Source of the DNA: Poriferisodalis sp965208555
GTDB taxonomy: Bacteria > Actinomycetota > Acidimicrobiia > Acidimicrobiales > Poriferisodalaceae
Assembly: GCF_965208555.1 (NCBI RefSeq)
Contig: NZ_OZ242342.1
Span: 1,860,001 to 1,924,000 of the forward strand
Direction of reading: 5' to 3'
DNA length: 64,000 bases
The notes below the pieces were generated by a model. It was not told the origin of the DNA, did no database searches, and saw only the letters and a list, made by a program, of their open reading frames with translations. Shown piece by piece: positions 42,708 to 51,668 of the stretch. Every line of letters begins with the position of its first letter. Within the stretch, counting starts at the first letter, position 1. Made by a program: the position numbers and the translations under genes.

Positions 42708-43984
42708 AGCGCGCTGTGGCCATCGCGCGACCGCTCGGTCTGGTCGCGGCCGTCGTGCTGGCGGCAGCGTGCTCGAACGGCACCGATGCAGTGGCCGACG
42801 AGGACAGATCGGCCGGCCCGCTGAGCGAGGTGCGAGTGGCGGGTGATGAGGCCGTGCAGATTCGCGCGATCAGCGCGCTCGGCGGTTCGCCGGACGCTGA
42901 GTCGCCGGTGTATCTCGCGGTCCGCATGGCAGTGCATGACTACGGCCCGCTGCACGGGCAGTTTGACGTGGAGGTGGGCGCCGGGCTCGACGGCGAGTGC
43001 TCGGATGCGGGCGGTCGGCGGGCAGCCCGCGCCGTGCTGCGAACCCAGGCGGTGGTCGGCGTGATCGGGACACAGTGCTCAGTTGCCGCCATCGCGGCTG
43101 CGCCGCTGTTGACCGAGGCGGGGCTGGTGATGATCTCGCCGTCGAACACCGCGCCCGGGCTGACATCCGACTTGGCCGGCAACGCAGGCGAGCATCGCCA
43201 GGTCGGTTACTACCGCACGGCTCACAACGACCTGCATGTCGGCAGAGCCGTGGCAGATTTCTTGTTCCTCGAACTGGGCCTTCGCCGGGCGGCGGCAATT
43301 CACGATGGCGACCCGTACACCGAAGGGCTCGCGACAGCGTTCGCCGATGCCTTCAACGAGCGCGGCGGCACCGTCACGGCGTCGGTGAGCATTCATCGCC
43401 AGGCTGCCAGCCACGCCGCGACGTGGGATTCCGTGGTCGAGAGCGAACCTGAGGCGGTGCTCATCACGCTGTTCCCGGATGAGGCCAGCGAAGTCCTGCA
43501 GCATCGCCCTACTGATTCTCTCGGCACGATTTCGGCGACGGTGATCACCTCGGATTTCTTCGGCAACGAGTACCTGAGCGAGCAACGTTCGGCTGGTCTC
43601 TATCTCGCGGGCCGCGATGCCCGTCACGGTGACGACGTCAACGAGTCCACCGGCCAGGGTGTGGCCGACGTGCTGAGCCGTCTAGTCGTCGATATCGGCG
43701 AGGTGTCCGCCGGCTCGTACTGGCCTCAGGCGTACGACGCCACAACGCTGATGCTCGACGCCATCGAGCGTACGTCACACCTTGACGACGGGGTCCTGGT
43801 CATCGAGCGGGCGAGACTGCGAGAGCACCTCTCAGCGACCGACGGCTACGACGGCCTCACCGGCACGCTCGCCTGCGACGAGTTCGGCGACTGCGGCGCC
43901 GCGCGCATCGCGGTCTACCAGCACATCGATCCAGCCGACCCCGCCGCCGCAGCCGGCAACGTGGTCTTCGAGTACAGCCGCTGA
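42704..43984 (+). CDS. ABC substrate-binding lipoprotein, branched-chain amino acid type
   Basis: A 426-residue secreted protein. The N-terminal signal ends in the lipobox LAAAC, so Lgt should modify it and anchor it to the membrane. The mature part has the Leu/Ile/Val-binding-protein fold: VGVIGTQCSVAAIAAAPLLT, VMISPSNTAPGLT and AAAIHDGDPYTEGLATAFAD. No permease or ATPase gene is adjacent, so the transporter partner and ligand are unknown. GTG at 42704 overlaps the dcd stop. Confidence 0.82.
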   Translation: MKRAVAIARPLGLVAAVVLAAACSNGTDAVADEDRSAGPLSEVRVAGDEAVQIRAISALGGSPDAESPVYLAVRMAVHDYGPLHGQFDVEVGAGLDGECSDAGGRRAARAVLRTQAVVGVIGTQCSVAAIAAAPLLTEAGLVMISPSNTAPGLTSDLAGNAGEHRQVGYYRTAHNDLHVGRAVADFLFLELGLRRAAAIHDGDPYTEGLATAFADAFNERGGTVTASVSIHRQAASHAATWDSVVESEPEAVLITLFPDEASEVLQHRPTDSLGTISATVITSDFFGNEYLSEQRSAGLYLAGRDARHGDDVNESTGQGVADVLSRLVVDIGEVSAGSYWPQAYDATTLMLDAIERTSHLDDGVLVIERARLREHLSATDGYDGLTGTLACDEFGDCGAARIAVYQHIDPADPAAAAGNVVFEYSR

Positions 43985-44020
43985 GCGAGCCGCGATCAGG
44001 ACGGGCGCAGGTGCCAGCGG

Positions 44021-46198
44021 TCAGTCGTCGTCGGCTTCGAGGGCGTCGATGAGGTGGATGGAGATGTCGGCCACCTTGACCTCGTCGTCCTCCACCCCAT
44101 GACCCTTCACGCCGTCGTCGATCATGATGAAGCAGAACGGGCACGCCGTGGCGATGCGGTCGGCGCCGGTGTCGAGCAGCTCGCGTGAGCGCTCGTCGTT
44201 CACCTTGGTGCCGAGCGTTTCCTCCATCCACATGCGCGCGCCGCCGGCCCCGCAGCACATGCCCTTGGTGCCGTTGCGGGGAGCCTCCACGATCTCCACG
44301 CCGCCGAGACTGCCGATGACATTGCGCGGTGCCAGGTAAACGTCGTTGTGGCGGCCCAGGTAGCACGAGTCGTGGTAGACGACCCGCTCGTCGAGCCGAG
44401 CTTCTGACAGATCCAGGCGCCCGTCGGCCACGAGTTGCTCCAAGAACTGCGCGTGGTGGATGACCTCCCAGTTCCCGCCGTATTGCGGGTACTCGTTGCG
44501 CAGCGTGTTGAAGCAGTGGGGGCACTGGGTGATGATCTTGCGGACGCCCATGCCATTGAGCGCAGCGATGTTCTCTGCGGCGAGCATCTGGAACAGGTAC
44601 TCGTTGCCCGAGCGGCGCGCGCTGTCGCCGGTGCAGTTCTCGCCCGGGCCCAGGATGGCGAAGTCGACACCGGCGCGCCGCAGCAGCTTCGCTGTGGCCA
44701 CCGAGACCCGGCGGTTCTTGTCGTCGAACGACCCGGCACAGCCCACCCAGTAGAGGTACTCGTGATCGAACGGGTCATCGGCGTCGACCACCTCGACGTC
44801 GAGGCCGTCGGCCCAGTCGGCCCGCTCGCCGTTGTTGAGGTTCCACGGATTGGCGTTGTTCTCCATGCCGCGGAAGGCGCCGCCCAGCTCTGCGGGGAAC
44901 TCGCTCTCCATCAGCGTCAAGTACCGCCGCATGTCGAGGATCTTGTCCAGGATCTCGATGTTCACCGGGCAGTTCTCATCGCACGCCTTGCAGGTCGTGC
45001 ACGCCCAGAGTTCATCATGAGTGATCCGCTCAAAGACAGAGTCGGCCGCCACGGTGATCTCGGCGTCGGTGCCGATCGGCGGTGTCACCTGGCCGTGCTC
45101 GCCGGTGGCCGCCATGATCTCGCCGGTTTTCAGCACGATCTCGCGGGGGTCGAGCGGCTTGCCCGTGGCGTGAGCCGGGCACACCGCGGTGCAGCGGCCG
45201 CACATGGTGCAGGCATCGGTGTCGAGCAGCTGCTTCCACGTGAACTCGCTCACCACCGACACGCCGATGGTCTCGATGTCTTCGGCCTCCATCAGGTCGG
45301 GCACCATCCGCATGGCGCCCTTGGGCCGCTCGCGGTCGCGCAGGTACATATTGAGCGGCGAGGTGAACATGTGCCGCAGCATGGTGATGGGCAGCATCAC
45401 CAAGAATGCGAAGAAGCAGCCCACATGGGCGATCCACAGCGCCTGGTGCCAGCCGCGGATGTTGGTGAGGCCGTCGAACGCGGCCGACAGCGGGTAGCCG
45501 ATGAACGACCACTGCTCGTAGGCCGGCCGTTCATCGATGACGATCCTCATGGCCTCGGCCACGAACCCCGTTGCGCCGAGCGCGGCCAGCACGACCAGGA
45601 TGATCATGTGCTCAGGCCGCGACTTGATCCGGATGCGATACGGGCGGGCGACGTAGCGCCGCGCGATCGCCCATACTGCGCCGGCGAGGAAGATCACCCC
45701 GGCCAGATCGCCGACGAAGCTGAAGCCCTGGTAGGTGGGACCGACGAGAAACTTGGCCGCCGTGGGCAGCTGGTGGTTGATCTCCAGCGTGGTGGTGACG
45801 GCCAGCAGCACCAGGAAGCCGTAATAGAGCAACGCGTGCATCACGCCCGCGGCCGGATCGCGCAGCAGCGTCTGCATGAGCACACCGCCGCGGTAGTCGT
45901 GCAGCCGCCGGCGGGCGTTGGCGGCGGTGGTGGAGCGCCGGTCAGGCGCGCCCCGCTGCCAGTTGCGCGTGCGCTGGGCGAAGTTCCACGCCCCGTAGAT
46001 GATCAGCACGCAGGTCAGCGCGTAGAACGCGAACTTGACCCCGCCCGGGACGTTGCCGAACACCTCGCGATGCGCAGCATCGGTGTCTTCGTGGAATCCG
46101 AAGACGGCTGCCGCAATGCCCGAGGCAGCGGTAATCGCCGCGAACGCGACGCCGATGCCCAGTACGAGCTGGTGCGGTCGCAGAGGCGGCTTGCTCAC
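44021..46198 (-). CDS. membrane Fe-S oxidoreductase, EtfD-like (ETF:menaquinone type)
   Basis: 725 residues. The N-terminal half has about six membrane helices resembling a nitrate-reductase gamma-type cytochrome b domain. Two 4Fe-4S motifs follow, CTMCGRCTAVCP and CTTCKACDENCP. Two CCG domains come next: VGCAGSFDDKNRR, CPHCFNTL, HDSCYLGR, MCCGAGGARMW and CPFCF. The arrangement matches mycobacterial Rv0338c (EtfD), which passes electrons from fatty-acid-oxidation flavoproteins to menaquinone. No etfAB or acyl-CoA dehydrogenase is in the window, so the role is inferred from domain order. Confidence 0.82.
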   Translation of the reverse strand: MSKPPLRPHQLVLGIGVAFAAITAASGIAAAVFGFHEDTDAAHREVFGNVPGGVKFAFYALTCVLIIYGAWNFAQRTRNWQRGAPDRRSTTAANARRRLHDYRGGVLMQTLLRDPAAGVMHALLYYGFLVLLAVTTTLEINHQLPTAAKFLVGPTYQGFSFVGDLAGVIFLAGAVWAIARRYVARPYRIRIKSRPEHMIILVVLAALGATGFVAEAMRIVIDERPAYEQWSFIGYPLSAAFDGLTNIRGWHQALWIAHVGCFFAFLVMLPITMLRHMFTSPLNMYLRDRERPKGAMRMVPDLMEAEDIETIGVSVVSEFTWKQLLDTDACTMCGRCTAVCPAHATGKPLDPREIVLKTGEIMAATGEHGQVTPPIGTDAEITVAADSVFERITHDELWACTTCKACDENCPVNIEILDKILDMRRYLTLMESEFPAELGGAFRGMENNANPWNLNNGERADWADGLDVEVVDADDPFDHEYLYWVGCAGSFDDKNRRVSVATAKLLRRAGVDFAILGPGENCTGDSARRSGNEYLFQMLAAENIAALNGMGVRKIITQCPHCFNTLRNEYPQYGGNWEVIHHAQFLEQLVADGRLDLSEARLDERVVYHDSCYLGRHNDVYLAPRNVIGSLGGVEIVEAPRNGTKGMCCGAGGARMWMEETLGTKVNDERSRELLDTGADRIATACPFCFIMIDDGVKGHGVEDDEVKVADISIHLIDALEADDD

Positions 46199-46249
46199 GC
46201 TGGCGAAGTTAGCTGACGACCCCGCGACTGCCGGGAGCCGGTGAGCGGC

Positions 46250-46681
46250 TCAGCCGTAGAGCTTGCGGTTCGCCTTGCGCAGGCGACCGGCCAGCTCCGA
46301 CAGCAGCTTGTGCGCCACGGACGGCGTGCTGTCGATGATGCCTTTCAGCTCCCGCCGCGACAGCATGATCGTCTCCATGTCGGTGGCAGCCACGACCGAC
46401 GCGGTGCGCGGGCCGTCGTCGAAGAGCGCCATCTCGCCGATGGACTCGCCTGGGCCGATCTCAGCGACCTTGCGCCCGTTGCGCCGCACCACCGCCGTGC
46501 CGTGCACGATCACGAACGCGTAACCGGCCATCGCACCGCCGCTGCCCTCCTCGACGATGTTGTCGCCGGCCGTGAAATCGACTTGCTCGGCCTTGCGTGC
46601 GATGTGCTGGAGTTCCTTCTTGCTGCAGTCGGAGAACAGGTCAACTTCACGAAGACTCTCCGCACGATTCGCTACAGACAT
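46250..46681 (-). CDS. cyclic-nucleotide-binding domain protein
   Basis: A 143-residue single-domain protein with the cNMP-binding fold: FTAGDNIVEEGSGGAMAGYAFVIVHG, then the phosphate-binding cassette IGPGESIGEMALFDDGPRTASVVA. No helix-turn-helix follows, so it is not a CRP-type regulator on its own. ATG at 46681 has AGGAG seven bases upstream. It is divergent from the P-II gene across 181 bases. Partner and ligand are unknown. Confidence 0.85.
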   Translation of the reverse strand: MSVANRAESLREVDLFSDCSKKELQHIARKAEQVDFTAGDNIVEEGSGGAMAGYAFVIVHGTAVVRRNGRKVAEIGPGESIGEMALFDDGPRTASVVAATDMETIMLSRRELKGIIDSTPSVAHKLLSELAGRLRKANRKLYG

Positions 46682-46862
46682 ATCCCGCTCCTTGCCGCAG
46701 TGCCCTGTTGCGCCGGGACCCGCCGGTCCACAAGCGCCGGACCGTAGCATGCGCCCGGCCCCCAAGACGCGCCAGAGACTAGCGCCCGCCGTCCATCTAC
46801 CGGACGGGTCGCGTGCAATTGGCCCCGCGGCGTGCGACGCTACAGAGGCTGAGGAGGGCGCA

Positions 46863-47216
46863 ATGGTTGAGGCCCCGGTTGCAATGGTGACAGCGGTCAT
46901 CAAGCCGCACCGGCTCGAGATGGTGCTCGAGGCGCTGCGGGATCTTGACATCACCGGGCTCACCGCGTCGGAGGTACGGGGATTCGGCCGTCAGGGCGGC
47001 CACACCGAGACCTACCGGGGTACCGAGTACCACGTCGACTTCATTCCGAAGGTCCGCATCGAAGTGCTGGTCGCGACCGAGCTGGCGGAGCGGGTGGTGG
47101 ACGCCATTGTCGAGTCCACTCGGACTGAGCGCATCGGCGACGGCAAGGTGTGGGTCACCTCGGTGAACAGCGTTGTGCGCATCCGCACCGGCGAGCGCGG
47201 CATCGACGCCTTGTAG
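46863..47216 (+). CDS. P-II nitrogen regulatory protein
   Basis: A 117-residue P-II protein. The T-loop reads GFGRQGGHTETYRGTEYHVDF, with the tyrosine at the usual modification site in EYHV, and the C-terminal signature is GDGKVWVTSVNSVVRIRTGERG. It senses 2-oxoglutarate and ATP/ADP. No amtB, glnA or glnD is adjacent, so it cannot be assigned as GlnB or GlnK from context. GGAGGG precedes ATG 46863. Confidence 0.93.
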   Translation: MVEAPVAMVTAVIKPHRLEMVLEALRDLDITGLTASEVRGFGRQGGHTETYRGTEYHVDFIPKVRIEVLVATELAERVVDAIVESTRTERIGDGKVWVTSVNSVVRIRTGERGIDAL

Positions 47217-47240
47217 CCAGACCGCGTTCAGTGTTCGCCC

Positions 47241-47320
47241 GCGGCGAGGGCGGCAGCGCCCTCAGCGACCAGCGATCCAGCAGGTCGCAACGTCGCAGAG
47301 TTCACTGCCGCCCTCGCCGC
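47241..47320. terminator. long inverted repeat between P-II and gpmA genes
   Basis: GCGGCGAGGGCGGCAG (47241-47256) and its exact complement CTGCCGCCCTCGCCGC (47305-47320) form a 16-base perfect inverted repeat around a 48-base loop. A second small stem, GCGACC with GGTCGC, is nested inside. It lies between convergent genes, so a two-way terminator is likely, but the large structured loop is unusual. Confidence 0.6.
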
Positions 47321-47347
47321 TATGTGGCTGGTGCCTCCAGGCGCTGC

Positions 47348-48070
47348 TCAGCGGAGGTAGCGGTCTTCGACTGATTGCGCGTCGGCGACCCTGAGGTCGG
47401 CGTTGAGGTCGTACACCAGCGGTGCGCCGGTGGGGATGTTGAGCTCGGCGATGTCGGCGTCGCTGATGCCGTCGAGATGTTTCACGAGCGCTCGCAGGCT
47501 GTTGCCGTGGGCTGCCACCAGCACCGTGCGTCCTGCCCGGAGATCGGGCGCTATGCCGTCGTGCCAGTAGGGCAGCAGTCTCGTCACGACGTCGGCGAGA
47601 CACTCGGTGCGCGGCACGCTGCCCGCAGCCAGGTCGGCATAACGCGGATCGCCTGCGACGTCGAATTCGTGGTCGGGGGGGATCGGCGGGGGAGGCACGT
47701 CGTAGCTGCGACGCCAGAGATGGACTTGGTCGGCGCCGTGCTGTTCGGCCATCTCGGCCTTGTTCAGGCCGGTGAGCGCTCCGTAGTGCCGCTCGTTCAG
47801 CCGCCAGTGCCGCCGCACCGGCAGCCAGGCGCGATCCATCGCGTCGAGCGTCGTGTTGGCGGTCTGAATGGCACGCCGCAGGAGCGACGTGTGCACGATG
47901 TCGGGTTCGATGCCGGCCGCCAGGAGTGCCTCGCCGGCGGCACGGGCTTCAGCTTGGCCGTCGTCCGTCAGCCCGACGTCCCACCAACCGGTAAACCGGT
48001 TCTCGAGATTCCAGGCGCTCTGGCCATGGCGCAGGAGCACGAGGATGTGCGTGGCGCCGGCCGGTGACAT
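47348..48070 (-). CDS. gpmA: 2,3-bisphosphoglycerate-dependent phosphoglycerate mutase
   Basis: A 240-residue glycolytic mutase. The phospho-histidine motif is LRHGQSAWNLENRFTGWWDV, the second catalytic segment is RLNERHYGALTGLNKAE, and the late histidine is in VLVAAHGNSLRALVKHLDG. Length and all catalytic residues are normal. It is convergent with the P-II gene. Confidence 0.96.
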   Translation of the reverse strand: MSPAGATHILVLLRHGQSAWNLENRFTGWWDVGLTDDGQAEARAAGEALLAAGIEPDIVHTSLLRRAIQTANTTLDAMDRAWLPVRRHWRLNERHYGALTGLNKAEMAEQHGADQVHLWRRSYDVPPPPIPPDHEFDVAGDPRYADLAAGSVPRTECLADVVTRLLPYWHDGIAPDLRAGRTVLVAAHGNSLRALVKHLDGISDADIAELNIPTGAPLVYDLNADLRVADAQSVEDRYLR

Positions 48071-48119
48071 GGGCGTGCACGGTAGCCCGCGGCGAGGCCG
48101 GTAGCATCACTTAGAGAAG

Positions 48120-48148
48120 TTGCTAGTAAAACACTCAAGTTATATGCT
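48120..48148 (+). promoter_or_regulatory. dnaK promoter with HspR half-site
   Basis: A sigma-A-like -35 TTGCTA (48120-48125) is 17 bases from a -10 TATGCT (48143-48148), in a stretch much richer in A and T than its surroundings. ACTCAAG (48133-48139), the right half of the HspR operator CTTGAGT-N7-ACTCAAG, lies in the spacer. The left half is only weakly matched (GTTGCTA). HspR binding here would block the polymerase. Confidence 0.55.
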
Positions 48149-48216
48149 TGTCTGTGCTACTAGTTCACATTCCTGACCAGATTCGGTCGGGATGCCTGAC
48201 CACGAAAGGCGCAACG

Positions 48217-50034
48217 ATGCCCAAGGCTGTCGGAATTGACCTCGGAACCACCAACTCGGTGGTGTCGGCCATGGAAGGCGGTGAGCCCACCGTCATCGCG
48301 AATGCCGAAGGCGACCGCACGACGCCGTCAGTGGTGGCCTTCGCCCGCAACGGCGAGGTGCTGACCGGGGAAGTCGCGAAGCGGCAGGCAGTCACGAACC
48401 CCGATCGGACCATTGCCTCGGTCAAGCGGCACATGGGCACCACCTGGGGCAAGGAAGTCGACGACAAGAACTACACGCCGCAGGAGATCTCGGCCCGAGT
48501 GCTGCAGAAGCTGAAGCGCGACGCCGAGCAGTACATCGGCGACACCGTCACCGAGGCCGTGATCACCGTGCCCGCGTACTTCGACGATGCCCAGCGAACC
48601 GCCACCACCGAGGCCGGCAAGATCGCCGGTCTCGACGTGCTGCGGATCATCAACGAGCCGACCGCCGCTGCCCTGGCCTACGGCCTCGACAAGGAGACCG
48701 AGGACCAGACCATCCTGGTGTTCGACCTCGGCGGCGGCACCTTCGACGTGTCGGTGCTCGAGATCGGCGACGGTGTCTTCGAGGTGAAGTCCACCGCGGG
48801 CGACACACATCTCGGCGGCGACGACTGGGATGCGACCGTGGTGTCGTGGCTGGTCGACTCGTTCAAGGGCGACCACGGGGTGGACCTGAGCACCGACGCC
48901 ATGGCATGCCAGCGGCTGCGGGAGGCAGCCGAGCAGGCCAAGAAGGACCTGTCGTCCAAGCAGACCACCCAGATCAACCTGCCGTTCATCACGGCGACCG
49001 ACAGCGGCCCCCTGCACCTCGACTACGAGATGACGCGAGCCAAGTTCGAAGAGCTCACCTTCGACCTGCTGAAGCGCTGCCGTTCCCCCTTCGAGCAGGC
49101 AATCTCCGATGCCGGCCTGGCGAAGGCCGACATCGACCATGTGATCCTGGTCGGCGGTTCCACCCGCATGCCCGCCGTGCAGAAGCTGGTCACCGAGCTG
49201 ACCGGCCGCGAGCCCCACAAGGGCGTCAACCCCGATGAGGTGGTTGCCGTCGGCGCGGCCATCCAGGCCGGGGTGCTCAAGGGCGACGTCACCGACGTGC
49301 TGCTGCTGGACGTCACACCGCTCAGCCTGGGCATCGAGACCAAGGGCGGCGTGATGACACGGCTCATCGAGCGCAACACCACGATCCCCACGCGCCGGTC
49401 GGAGATGTTCACCACCGCTGAAGACGGCCAGCCGTCCGTGGAGATTCACGTACTGCAGGGCGAGCGTGAGATGGCCGCCGGCAACAAGACCCTGGGCAAG
49501 TTCCAGCTCGTCGGCCTGCCACCGGCGCCGCGAGGCGTCCCGCAGATCGAGGTGGCGTTCGACATCGACGCGAACGGCATCGTCCACGTGTCTGCGAAGG
49601 ACAGCGCGACGAGCAAGGAGCAGTCCATCACCATCACCGGGCAGTCGGCGATGTCTCCCGAGGAGATCGAACGGATGGTGTCCGATGCCGAGGCGCACGC
49701 CGCGGAGGATGCTCGCCGGCGCGAAGAGGCCGAGATCCGCAACAACGCGGACACGCTCGTGTACCAGACCCGCAAGCTGCTCGATGAGCAGGGCGACAGC
49801 GTCTCGGCTGACGACAAGGAACCCGTGGAGTCTGCCCTGGCTGCCGCAAGCGAGGCGCTCGAGAGCGACGACCTCGATGCCATCCGCTCTGCCACCGAGA
49901 CGCTCGCTGCGGCCAGCGGCGCGTTCAGCCAGAAGCTGTACGAGTCCGCGGCCTCGGACAGCGCCGCCGGTGCTGACGGCACCGGTGCCGACGACGACGT
50001 CGTCGACGCGGAGATCGTGGACGAGGAGAAGTGA
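48217..50034 (+). CDS. dnaK: molecular chaperone DnaK (Hsp70)
   Basis: A 605-residue Hsp70. The ATPase domain opens AVGIDLGTTNSVVSAMEGG and contains DLGGGTFDVSVLEIGDGVF and VILVGGSTRMPAVQKLV. The substrate-binding domain follows LLLDVTPLSLGIETKGG. The acidic C-terminal tail DDDVVDAEIVDEEK is typical. ATG at 48217 is preceded by AAAGG. The stop overlaps the grpE start (GTGA). Confidence 0.98.
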   Translation: MPKAVGIDLGTTNSVVSAMEGGEPTVIANAEGDRTTPSVVAFARNGEVLTGEVAKRQAVTNPDRTIASVKRHMGTTWGKEVDDKNYTPQEISARVLQKLKRDAEQYIGDTVTEAVITVPAYFDDAQRTATTEAGKIAGLDVLRIINEPTAAALAYGLDKETEDQTILVFDLGGGTFDVSVLEIGDGVFEVKSTAGDTHLGGDDWDATVVSWLVDSFKGDHGVDLSTDAMACQRLREAAEQAKKDLSSKQTTQINLPFITATDSGPLHLDYEMTRAKFEELTFDLLKRCRSPFEQAISDAGLAKADIDHVILVGGSTRMPAVQKLVTELTGREPHKGVNPDEVVAVGAAIQAGVLKGDVTDVLLLDVTPLSLGIETKGGVMTRLIERNTTIPTRRSEMFTTAEDGQPSVEIHVLQGEREMAAGNKTLGKFQLVGLPPAPRGVPQIEVAFDIDANGIVHVSAKDSATSKEQSITITGQSAMSPEEIERMVSDAEAHAAEDARRREEAEIRNNADTLVYQTRKLLDEQGDSVSADDKEPVESALAAASEALESDDLDAIRSATETLAAASGAFSQKLYESAASDSAAGADGTGADDDVVDAEIVDEEK

Positions 50035-50657
50035 GCGAGACCGAGGCCGAGCTCGACGGCGAGCTCGATGCGGCGCCTACCGAAGCCGCCGGCGAGAGCC
50101 CGCCAGCTCTGGACGAGCCTGGCTTGGACGATCTGGCGGAACGGGCTGACCTGCAGTCGCAGCTTGACGAGGTGACCGCCGAGCGAGACGACTATCTCGA
50201 CCAGCTCCAGCGCCAGCGGGCAGAGTTCCAGAACTTCCGGAAGCGAGTCGAGGCGGATCGCCGCCAGCAGGTCTCCGCCGGAGTGAGCCGGCTGGTCGAG
50301 TCGCTGCTGCCGGTGCTCGACGGATGCGACGCGGCGACGGCCCAAGGGCACAGCGAAGTGGCCGCCGTGGGCCAGTCGCTCATGGTGGCCCTGGGCAAGG
50401 CAGGACTCGAACGCATCGACGCCGTCGGCGAGCCGTTCGACCCCACCCAGCATGAGGCAGTCACGATCGAGGAGACACCTGCCGCCGAGGCCGGCGAGCC
50501 CGCCAGCGACGGTGCCCCCGAAACCGACGGCGCAGCGGGGGACACCGATGGTGACCCAGCCGCTTCCCGCCAGCTGGTGACCGCGGAGTTGCGCAGCGGC
50601 TTCCGTTTCGACGGCCGTGTGCTGCGTGCTGCCATGGTCAAGGTGCGCACGGGGTAG
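50031..50657 (+). CDS. grpE: nucleotide exchange factor GrpE
   Basis: A 208-residue GrpE that releases ADP from DnaK. A coiled-coil region (LQSQLDEVTAERDDYLDQLQ) leads into AEFQNFRKRVEADRRQQV, and the beta domain has GEPFDPTQHEAVTIEETP. About 35 acidic residues are inserted between that motif and the C-terminal strand GFRFDGRVLRAAMVKV, which is longer than usual. It starts with GTG overlapping dnaK. Confidence 0.94.
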   Translation: MSETEAELDGELDAAPTEAAGESPPALDEPGLDDLAERADLQSQLDEVTAERDDYLDQLQRQRAEFQNFRKRVEADRRQQVSAGVSRLVESLLPVLDGCDAATAQGHSEVAAVGQSLMVALGKAGLERIDAVGEPFDPTQHEAVTIEETPAAEAGEPASDGAPETDGAAGDTDGDPAASRQLVTAELRSGFRFDGRVLRAAMVKVRTG

Positions 50658-50666
50658 GGGACCGCG

Positions 50667-51650
50667 ATGGACCCACGACGCGAGTGGTTCGAGACCGACT
50701 ACTACGCAGCCCTGGGTGTCTCGCCCGATGCGTCGGACAAGGAGATCACCAAGGCGTACAGGAAGCTCGCGCGCAAGCACCACCCGGACTCCAGCGCGGG
50801 CAACGAGGAGCGCTTCAAGCAGATCTCCGCGGCATATGACGTCGTCGGCGATACCGAGAAGCGAGCGGCCTACGACGAGGCACGGCGCTTGGGTCCCGCC
50901 GGCTTCGGCCCCCAGATGGGCGGCTTCGCGTCGGGCCCGGGCGGCTTCAGCATCCGCATTGAGGATCTCGGCGACCTGGGCGGCATATTCGGCAACCTCT
51001 TCGGCGACGGCCGCGGTCGAGCAGGCCGCAGCGGCCCCATGCCGATGCGCGGCCACGACCTGGAAACCCGCATCGGGATCTCGTTCCGCGATGCGGTCGA
51101 GGGAGTCGTCACCGAGGTTGCCGTGCCCGACTCGACATCCGGCGGGATGCGGAAGGTCAAGGTGCGCATTCCCGCCGGCGTCGACGACAACGGCCGGATC
51201 AGGCTGGCGGGCAAGGGCTCGCCGGGAGCGGGCGGGGGGCCGAACGGCGACCTGTTCGTGGTGGTCGACGTGGCACCCGATGCAGACTTCGGCCGGGACG
51301 GCCGGAATCTGACCATCAGCGTGCCCATCACCTATCCCGAAGCCGTCTTCGGCGCCGATGTGCGGGTGCTGGATTTCAGCGGCGACTCGGTGACCCTGCG
51401 CATCCCGCCGGGAACGCCGTCGGGCAAGACATTCCGGGTGCGTGGTCGCGGCATAGCGACCCGCCGTGGAACCGGCGACCTGCTGGTGAGCGTCGAGATC
51501 GTGGTACCGACGAAGCTGTCCTCGGCGGAGCAAGCGGCCATCGAGGCGCTGCGCGACGTTGCTGACTTCACCGAAGGCACCAGCCGGCGACAGCGCGATG
51601 CCGAGCCGGAACCGGCGACACTCGCCGACGCTGCAGGAGCTCAGCGATAG
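50667..51650 (+). CDS. dnaJ: DnaJ-family cochaperone without zinc finger
   Basis: A 327-residue J-domain protein. The J domain reads YYAALGVSPDASDKEITKAY and includes the HPD tripeptide in KHHPDSSAGN. A glycine/phenylalanine-rich region follows, then two C-terminal beta domains (GHDLETRIGISFRDAVEG, VRIPAGVDDNGRIRLAGKG). The four CxxCxGxG zinc repeats of classical DnaJ are absent, so it is the CbpA or type II form, although it occupies the dnaJ position in the operon. Confidence 0.92.
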   Translation: MDPRREWFETDYYAALGVSPDASDKEITKAYRKLARKHHPDSSAGNEERFKQISAAYDVVGDTEKRAAYDEARRLGPAGFGPQMGGFASGPGGFSIRIEDLGDLGGIFGNLFGDGRGRAGRSGPMPMRGHDLETRIGISFRDAVEGVVTEVAVPDSTSGGMRKVKVRIPAGVDDNGRIRLAGKGSPGAGGGPNGDLFVVVDVAPDADFGRDGRNLTISVPITYPEAVFGADVRVLDFSGDSVTLRIPPGTPSGKTFRVRGRGIATRRGTGDLLVSVEIVVPTKLSSAEQAAIEALRDVADFTEGTSRRQRDAEPEPATLADAAGAQR

Positions 51651-51668
51651 CGGCCAAGGGGCACAGCC

